A DNA stretch of 64,000 nucleotides from assembly GCF_001577835.2 (NCBI RefSeq), contig NC_029519.1:40654512-40718511 (forward strand), written 5' to 3'. Positions 56,501-64,000 of this stretch are shown piece by piece. Origin of the DNA: Coturnix japonica (lineage: Eukaryota; Chordata; Aves; Galliformes; Phasianidae). Position 1 is the first letter of the stretch, and each line of letters begins with the position of its first letter. The notes under the pieces were generated by a model. It was not told the DNA's origin. It ran no database searches and worked only from the letters and a program-made list of their open reading frames with translations. A program made the translations under genes and the position numbers.

Positions 56501-59500
56501 TTAAGGCGTACTTGTGTTCAGTCTCAGCCAATGTAAACCCTGTCTAGTGTAGTGTACCATTTCGGCCATGCTACTGGTCAGTGCCAGAGGGCACACCGCT
56601 GTGCTGAGCTCAGCAAAAAACTCTGCAAAAAGATTAGGGAGAGAGAAAATGATTGGTTGGTTTCAAGCAACAGGCACAGTATATTTGGCAATATATCCCT
56701 TCACCCCAAAACACTGTGTGTGTGATGAACAACAGCACTGTGAGCACTGGGGTGTGTTGTAGAGAGCGCGGCCAGCAGCGTGAGGGAGGTGATCCTTCGC
56801 CTCTACTCTGCCCTGGGGAGGCCACATCTGCAGCACCGTGCCCAGCTCTGGGCTCCACAGCTCAAGAAGGAGGGGGAACTTCTAGTGTCCAGCAGAGGGC
56901 AACAAACATGATGGGGGCCTGGAGCACCTGCATGGGGAAAAGCTGAGAGAGCTGGGACTGTTCAGCCTGGAGAAGGGAAGGCTGAGAGGGATCTGATCAG
57001 TGCTGATCAATACCTGAAGGGCGGGGGTCAAGTGGATGGGGCCAGGCTCTGTTCAGTGGTGTGCAGCGATGGGGGCAGCGGGCACAGACTGCAACACAGG
57101 AATTCCATAGGAACAGGAGGAAGGACTTTCCTGTGAGGGTGACAGAGCACTGGAACAGCTGCCCAAAGAAGCCGTGGAGCTTCCTTCTTCGGAGACATTC
57201 AAAGCCTGCCTGCACATTTTCCTGTGCAACCTATTTTAGGGAACCCACTTTAGTGGGGAAGTTGGACCAGATAATCCCCAGGGGGGGATACCCTCCAACC
57301 CCTACGATTCTGTGATTCTATGCAATAAGAACGTAGCAGTGGTTTTACTGCCAAATGCTTGTCACGTACTCAATAAAGACTCCAGTTCAAGTGCTGCTTG
57401 CTTACTGTCTCATAGCAGGAAACCAGTCTTACCATTTTCAAGTAAAGAATTTCAGAGTCAGAGAATTCTGACAAACAAAATGAAACACAAGGCTACTGGG
57501 CACAAATCTGATTGAAAGTGAAGTGAACCAACTCAGAAAACCTAAGCTCCCTGCAAGGGAAAAACAAAGAGCAGAAAAACCCCTGGGCTGGCTTTCTCTC
57601 ATTAGCACAAAGCGATTTGCCTGGTTTCCTGCCCTGAACTCTCACCCTTAGTTCACAGACATCTGAGGCTGCCAAGACAACCTTTTAATTGGAACACTCA
57701 CCAATATATCATCACTAAGTATTTCTGCCAAAAACCTGCCAATACACCGCAGGTGTCTATTTCAATGTATTTAAGGCTTTCTCCTGTAGTTATGGTGTTG
57801 GTTATACCAAGTGTTAGAATTTAATTAGGTTCGTACAAATAAACACAGTTTGCAAAATGGAAGAGCTAAAGTGAAGAAACCTTACCCTTATTATTCTTGG
57901 ACAGTGCATCAGCATGTTCCCAAATATTATACGCATAGAGGACATAGGAAGTGATGTTGACGTATGAAGAGGTGATGCTTGGGATGGTGACTGAAGAGCC
58001 AACGCTATTGCAACCACAATTGCTACCATTTGATCCCTGCTGAGAACTCATCGATCTGGCAGGAGAGGGCACTGGAGAATGAGGAGAAGGCACGCCTGTG
58101 CTTCTGCAGGAGAAACAAACACCGCCGTCAATGTCTGTTTTCAGAGTTGTCCTATCACAAGACTATTTCATGCCAGGAGCTATCTGGTGTCATCTGGACC
58201 TGCACTTAATGTGGCCAGCTTGCTAGCCTGCAAGGTCCCGTTACTGCTTCCTGCCACTAGTTCCACCACTGCACCTGGGAGGCCATTTAATATCAACAGG
58301 CTGTAGTGCACACATGGCAGAAAAATAACTAGCTCTAGACCAAGTGAGCCTCTCAGTCACAGGGTTTAAAGGGGACCAATGTGGAACTGGGCACCTACTT
58401 CCCAAATACAATCACTGTAAAACACAGGGAAACTTTTAATCTGTGTCCTTAAGGTACAGGCCCTGTGTTCTGAGCTTTGGGTCAAGCACTCTTAAATGGC
58501 AGCTTTCCTTTTCCTTTTGCTGCTACACATTGTCATGGTTTTGTGGCGTGCAGAAACACCCTTGTGCCCCCTACACATGATGTGAGGTGGGCAAGGTGGA
58601 GTGGATAGCAAGTCATTCTCAAATGCAGTTAGCATCTTAAAGATTCCCACTTAGGTTTCTGCTCACACCTTTATAGATGCAGATTTTTACACCTTACCTT
58701 GCAACACACGGAGAAGGTGCCTGAGTTACTCTGGAAGAACTCTGCAGCAAGGAAGAGAGTTCTTGTTAGTTTCCTTGGCCAATATCAGAACCAACTGCAG
58801 CCCCTGAGCTGGCGATACAAGCGGCCTACCTTGAAGTGGTCATTCAGGATCCTGGAATACTTTACTGCAGTGTCTCTTTTGTAACGAAACATTGCCATGT
58901 GCAGGAGGGACTGGCAGCGCATGCTGTGAACAGAAAGACAGTCAAGAGTCAGCACTCGTGCCTGGTGCCACTGTGCCAGCAATGACAGTGCCAGGTAGGC
59001 ACCAGCACCCATCAGCCTCTGCCAAACCAAGTTCATGATCTCCTCTCCCGCTCAGCCTAAGAAGAGTCAGATTCTGTGAAAAAGAGGAAGGGCTGTGTTT
59101 TAAGGAGACAGACGCTTTTGGATGCCAGGGGTTGAGTGAGCCCTCAACCATCAGCATCAGCTGTGCTCAGCTGTTCTGCACGAATGTGCGGAAGAACTTC
59201 TTTACAGTGAGGGTGACAGAGCACTGGAACAGGCTGCCCAGGGAGGTGGTGGAGTCTCCTTCTCTGGAGATATTCAAGACCCGCCTGGACGCCTACCTGT
59301 GTGACGTGGTGTAGGGAGCCTGCTTTGGCAGGGGGGTTGGACTCGATGATCTCTAGAGGTCCCTTCCAACCCCTACAATTCTGTGATTCTGTGATTCAGC
59401 TACAGCAACAGTTACACAGCCAAAATGTGGGCAGGCAAATCCCATTCTGCTACCTGGGGTGAAGGCCTTCATGCACTCTCCAGTTACCAACAGGTCAAAT

Positions 59501-62241
59501 TGTGGAGCCTGCACCTTCTGTGCCTGGTCTCTTATATCCTAGCACACTTTAAACATATTCTGGTTTGCTCTGGTTTTTATATTGTTTTTTCCCCTGAAGA
59601 ACTCTGATTCCCATTTAACTCATTCCCTTTGTCCCTCCAAGTACCAGGACTTTCACTATAGCAAGTCTACAGACAGAATATGAAGGCAGAAAAACAGTTA
59701 CGCACCATAAGACAGCAAAGACACGTTCATGTGAAGACGCTGAGACATCCGTAAAGGGTTTTAGTGTCATTACGTATCTGAGGGAACAAAATGAACAGCA
59801 TCTTCTTAGTCATCAGGGTTCTCAAGTCTGTTTAGAAGATCTGCTGTATGCTACTGCCTCAAACACTGCTCAGAAAGCAACAAAGCACTGTGGAAAACAG
59901 TCCATCAAAATCAGAAAGCAGTGAAGTTTAAAAGTCTTGAAGTCCACTATAAAAAAATTACTGGCAGCTGTTTCAATCAGCTCCATGGGGAGGAAATCAA
60001 AGCAGCTGTTGAAAATACTCACGCAACCCTCAACTTCAACATGAATCAAGTGGTTCCTGTCTTTTCTATTCAATATCTGGCTTCCTGTGTTGTACCACTC
60101 ACAGATGTCATATGTATCACTAGCAAACACAACCGCTGCTTCCCTCCAAGCACACTGCCTGACCATCACAGTTTGAAAGCCACTTACTTGAGGAGATCTA
60201 TTGTGTCAGCGAAGATGCTGTATGCAGGCTTTGGTGCTACTGCATTCGATTCCAGGGCCATCCCATATTCAACAAAGGAAAGGGCAGCGTCGAGGTACTG
60301 AAAGGCCTTTCCAGTCTTGTCCACCTGTTGAAAAAAATTCACACTTTCAGACTATAGCAAAAACTATTGAACTCAAGTGTACCTGAATTCCTTTTCTCTC
60401 TCTAAACAGGCAGAATTTGAAGAAATTACAAAGCACACATCAGGCCTGCAGGTAGTGATGGAAGGTTCTCTGTTGAGCCCCTAATGTCCTGGTCACCATG
60501 CATTTGTTGTTCAACAGCAACGCAGTTACCACCAGGACCCTGATATTTCAGAGTGAACCCCCCTACAACTGACCTTCCCCCTGACAGCCCAGGCTTACCA
60601 TGGCGTCAGCTTCGTGCTTCATCTTCTTGGCCTCTTCCAGGTAATATTCGGTCAAATGCTGTCTGAAATGGACATGAGCAGAGGAAAACAAATGTAAGAG
60701 ACAAAAGGTAGGGGAAGTACCAGTGTTAACCTTCCTTATCTAGATGACAATGTGACTCCAAGACAAGCTGATACTGCCATCAAACACACATCAGATTTAG
60801 AAGAATCACTACATGAATGTCATCTGCCTGTTTAGAGGTTCATAACCTAGGGCCTGCCACCTGCCACGACTCAAAGAAACTAACACCATCCCTTGCTGTC
60901 AGGCACACTCCCATGCAGAGTGGAATGTCTCTGAGTTAAACAAGTACCTGACTTCAACAGCAGCTTCCCTCAAACTGAGAGCAGCTAAAAAGAGAGACCA
61001 CTGCTTTGTGGGGACGTCCGAGAAGCAACAAGGCAGGTCTAACAAAAGCAATGCTCAGTACAAAGCAGGAGCCATGGCAGCTGCATGGCCAGCCTTGCCC
61101 AGCATCTTCACAGGAGCACAGAACAAAATCTTACCTACCCTTCAAACTTGATTTGAGGTCTCCTTGGTTTGGAGGTACCATTTGGCACAGAAGGCACTGG
61201 TAAAGGATTTGTGACATCCCCTGCAGATCCCTGAAAAATCAGGAGCAAAGATAAAGCTGATTAGAGAGACCCACTTAGAATAGTTCTGAAACATGGCTTT
61301 CCTAAATTTGAAGTGAAAATGTTTACTTGTCTGAAATAGAAGCTGCTTTTCAAGGCTCCTCCCCCTCTTCTTTCCCAGACCCCGAACCAATACTGGAAAT
61401 GAAAACCTGGCTTCCCACCAGGCTGCTGCTGAGGTTTTAATGCCATTCAAACATTCCCTGAGCAGGCAGAAATTAGGCAGCAGGTTTCCTTGTACAACAG
61501 CTAAGACAGCAGTAAGGCTGCCAGCAGCACATTTTTCACAGCCACTGGAAAAGACAGGAACTGGTAATATCCATTCACACTTACATCTATCTTAACCACT
61601 GCAACTGCTGATTCTGCATTACTAACTACAATGTCAGGAAAAAGAACGTAGTGAGAAGCCAGCTAATACAGCGTGCACAGTCTCCATCAGTGTGCACACA
61701 CATGAAAGTTCTGGACCACACACATCCAGGCACTCAGAAACGGCAACACAGTTCAATTTTCTAACCCACTAATGTGAAGATGCATCTGCAAGAATCATTA
61801 ACAATATTTTTTAATGCAAGCCGTTTAAGCTAGCAAGATACAGTCACAGACTGCTGAAGGGACAAATATATTTCAAAGAGCTTTCTCTTACTGTTCTCCC
61901 CACTTAATAACCCACAGACGGGTTTCTAACGAGAATCAAGCAGCAGCCACAAGTTGCAGGACGCATCCCACCATTAATACCCAATACCTACTTTGCTGCC
62001 CTTCACCTGCTCAGAGTGGTTTTCCACCATTTTCTTCTGCTTGGCGGAAGAAGGATCCTTGTGGTTGCTTGTGTCCAGGGCAGTGCTGCTGGCAGTGGCA
62101 GGCGGCTGGCCATTCTCGCTCCTGGGCCTCTTGTGGGCCTTCTTGGTTGGCTTTGGTGCAGGATGAGTGGGAGACATAGGCGGCAGTGGCAGGGGTTGCC
62201 CGAGATCTTTGTTCTGGGTCTCAGACGAAGCGTTCCATGCT
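56501..62241 (-). CDS. AFF1: AF4/FMR2 family member 1, C-terminal part (partial)
   Basis: Scaffold of the super elongation complex (P-TEFb, ELL, ENL/AF9) in the nucleus. Minus-strand exons: 62241-61992, 61230-61139, 60662-60599, 60324-60188, 59777-59706, 58923-58830, 58741-58698, 58103-57886 and 56622-56501. They join in consistent phase to 363 codons plus stop. The first exon carries a basic, Lys/Pro-rich nuclear region (PKPTKKAHKRPRSENGQP). The rest is the C-terminal homology domain of the family, used for dimerisation: YLEEAKKMKHEADAM, FQYLDAALSFVEYGMALES, MRCQSLLHMAMFRYKRD, SYVNITSYVLYAYNIWEHAD, then the last exon VHYTRQGLHWLRLNTSTP. Position next to KLHL8, tail to tail, identifies the paralogue as AFF1. 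Upstream exons lie beyond the window. One young CR1 and one longer CR1 sit in introns. Confidence 0.93.
56755..57325 (+). mobile_element. CR1 3' region, about 570 bp
   Basis: Longest CR1 piece in the window, in the last AFF1 intron in the opposite orientation: GCTCTGGGCTCCACAGCTCA, CCTGGAGAAGGGAAGGCTGA, AGGGTGACAGAGCACTGGAA, ending CCAACCCCTACGATTCTGTG. Confidence 0.93.
59175..59398 (+). mobile_element. Young CR1 3' end in an AFF1 intron
   Basis: Nearly identical to the 46.6 kb copy over their shared length, and longer at its 5' side (TGCGGAAGAACTTCTTTACA). It ends in ATTCTGTG repeats and lies opposite to AFF1 transcription. Confidence 0.95.
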
Positions 62242-64000
62242 CTGGAGATGGGAAGTGAATTTTGCAGTTGGGATGAATACGTTATCTATACAATATTAAG
62301 GGTGTTGGGTCTTTTTGTTATAATAAAAAATCATCCTTAAACACGCTGTGTACCAATACTGTTTAAATTGCTTCAGAAATGCAAGATGACTTATTAACAA
62401 AGATTCTATCAGAAACAAAGATGAAGCTTCAGGGATCCTGCTGTGTGTTAGATACCCTGCGTTCAGCTGTCAGCAACACACAAGCAGGTTGCTCCAGAGG
62501 TAGGAATAAGCCTCTGGACTCATCCTTGCAGGAAACACATGCAAGTAGATGCTGCAAAAATGCCACAGCACCTTTTCACTGAAAAAGGGAGGAGGTGCAA
62601 GGAAAATTTCCAGGACCAATCACCCAAGATGGCAAGGGATCCACTGCGCTGCCTCTGTTCGCCTGCTATGGAATAAGGCATCTTCTGCTGTCACCGACAC
62701 CTGTCCTGACACATGATCCCATGCAGAATCAAGGCCTCAGCAGAATTAAGCCCTGTTGGTCCTTCAGGAGTTGCCAACTCTACTAGGCAACACACGTGAG
62801 GATTCAAGGGAGAAAGACTGAAAATGCTGTGCTTTTAAATGGCAGAGCTAATCATATTTAATAATACTGGGCCAAATATCCATCATCTGGGGTTGGGATT
62901 ATGAGGGAACTCCTGCAGCTATAAGCAGAACTCAGCAGCAATGAGTGCTAAACATGGGTCCTGACAGATTAGTGCTGTAAGACTGTCAAGGTTTTCCCTA
63001 CAGAGAAGCTGCTGAGTCAGGATGCAAACCTCAACAAATCCAAGCCAATACCTCAAGCTCAGGCCATGAGTAAGCTGAAAATGACTGCAGCAGCCCATGA
63101 TGGATGCACCAGTCTCCTCTCTCGGGAGCGCTGCCCATTGAAATAGATTCTTGGAAGACTTCACACAGACCCAGCCAAAATGCTAGTGGTCTGTGTTGTG
63201 CAAATCATGAGGGCAGTTTTAGCAGAGCTAAAGCACTGCCCAGGCAATTGCTGGAATAAAGGAGACATTTCTGGCTATGAAAGCCACCTGAAATTCCTGG
63301 TGTGGTTCACAAGGCACAGTGGATGTGCACCCATTCAGCTACACAATGGGACGGTCTGAGGGGAGAAGGGAAATGCTCCTGACCAGGGATTACCAATGCA
63401 GTCAGACAGGGTCCCAGCAGGCAGGCAATCTGCCGCATTATTTCCAACTCAAACGCCAGACTCCACACAATCATTTTGTTGCACAGTATCTCTTCTGAAA
63501 GATGGCAGTGCCACTGCGTGGATATCAGCCTAGAAGGAAAAGCAGCGCTGGCACAACCAGCAATTTCATTTCCTGCAGCCTCAACAGATTTTTTGAGCTG
63601 TGTGTAATGGATGGATCAGTTCAGCAATCTGAACTGCAGGATGGATACGCTTGTGTTTCAAATGGCCGAGCCTTCATTTCGTTTCATCTGACAGAAATCG
63701 AGACAAGCGCCACCACATGCAGCTTTTACAGCAACAAAATGCAAGTGTAGGAGGAGGCCAAGCACCAAAACATCACCTTAAGTGTTACAAAGGGAGAGGA
63801 AAATGAGGGACACTAAGGGCAGCTGCACATCTGCAACAAATAAAAAGGCAAATTACGCTCCCATAGCCACGTGGCAGACAAATTTGCAGCAGATTATGTT
63901 TCCAAAGGCACGTTAAGAACGGAAGGTGCAGCTCCTGTCTTAAGTCGTAAAGAAATGCTCAGTTTAATACACATTTCTACCATCCCACCACCATATACTC
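62242..64000 (-). other. AFF1: AFF1 intron running off the window
   Basis: Contains no exon I can recognise. The next upstream AFF1 exon must end with two bases of a split codon, because the exon at 62241 begins with the third base of one. No such candidate with AFF similarity is seen before 64,000. Confidence 0.55.

Noticed and set aside
63502-63750. 82-aa plus-strand frame at the right edge
   Set aside because: It lies in an AFF1 intron, has no splice context on the plus strand and matches no family known to me.

Overview
The window is vertebrate nuclear DNA from a bird, probably a galliform. Many CR1 LINE 3' ends lie among multi-exon genes, and the reconstructed SPARCL1 protein has the bipartite layout of the avian retinal protein QR1. 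Gene order and orientation match the human 4q21-q22 block: SPARCL1(+), NUDT9(-), an HSD17B11/HSD17B13 pair(+), KLHL8(+) and AFF1(-, cut by the right edge). Exons were placed by reading splice sites and checking that phases close; coding totals divide by three for SPARCL1 (676 aa), NUDT9 (344 aa), the second HSD17B copy (299 aa), KLHL8 (617 aa) and the visible AFF1 end (363 aa).

Layout. 1-7184 is non-coding, with a CTTT microsatellite and a CR1 fragment. SPARCL1 (7185-~13520) and NUDT9 (18770-~13540) converge tail to tail, with candidate poly(A) signals about 50 bp apart. NUDT9 and the first HSD17B gene share a GC-box promoter of about 200 bp. HSD17B occurs twice (18972-24103 and 29843-33415) in a tandem duplication that also includes 3' flanking DNA. 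Copy 2 is open. Copy 1 is open in exons 2-7 but frame-shifted in exon 1 at the cofactor motif. A CpG- and NRF1-type promoter near 36.05 kb starts KLHL8. KLHL8 and AFF1 also converge tail to tail.

The most interesting locus is a small unrecognised gene between the HSD17B copies, at about 27.56-29.42 kb. It has a TATA box, a leader exon, a signal-peptide exon, a 16-codon exon rich in Ser and acidic residues with S-x-E motifs, a basic and hydrophobic C-terminal exon, and a wholly untranslated last exon with a poly(A) signal. All coding introns are phase 0. This is the architecture of secretory calcium-binding phosphoprotein (SCPP) genes, which descend from SPARCL1, whose gene lies about 15 kb away. 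It encodes a 66-aa (possibly 75-aa) secreted precursor.

Functionally the genes are mostly unrelated neighbours: a matricellular glycoprotein and a possible secreted relative, a mitochondrial ADP-ribose hydrolase, lipid-droplet short-chain dehydrogenases, a Cullin-3 adaptor and a transcription-elongation scaffold. The likely links are descent (SPARCL1 to SCPP, HSD17B duplication) and shared promoter or 3' ends.
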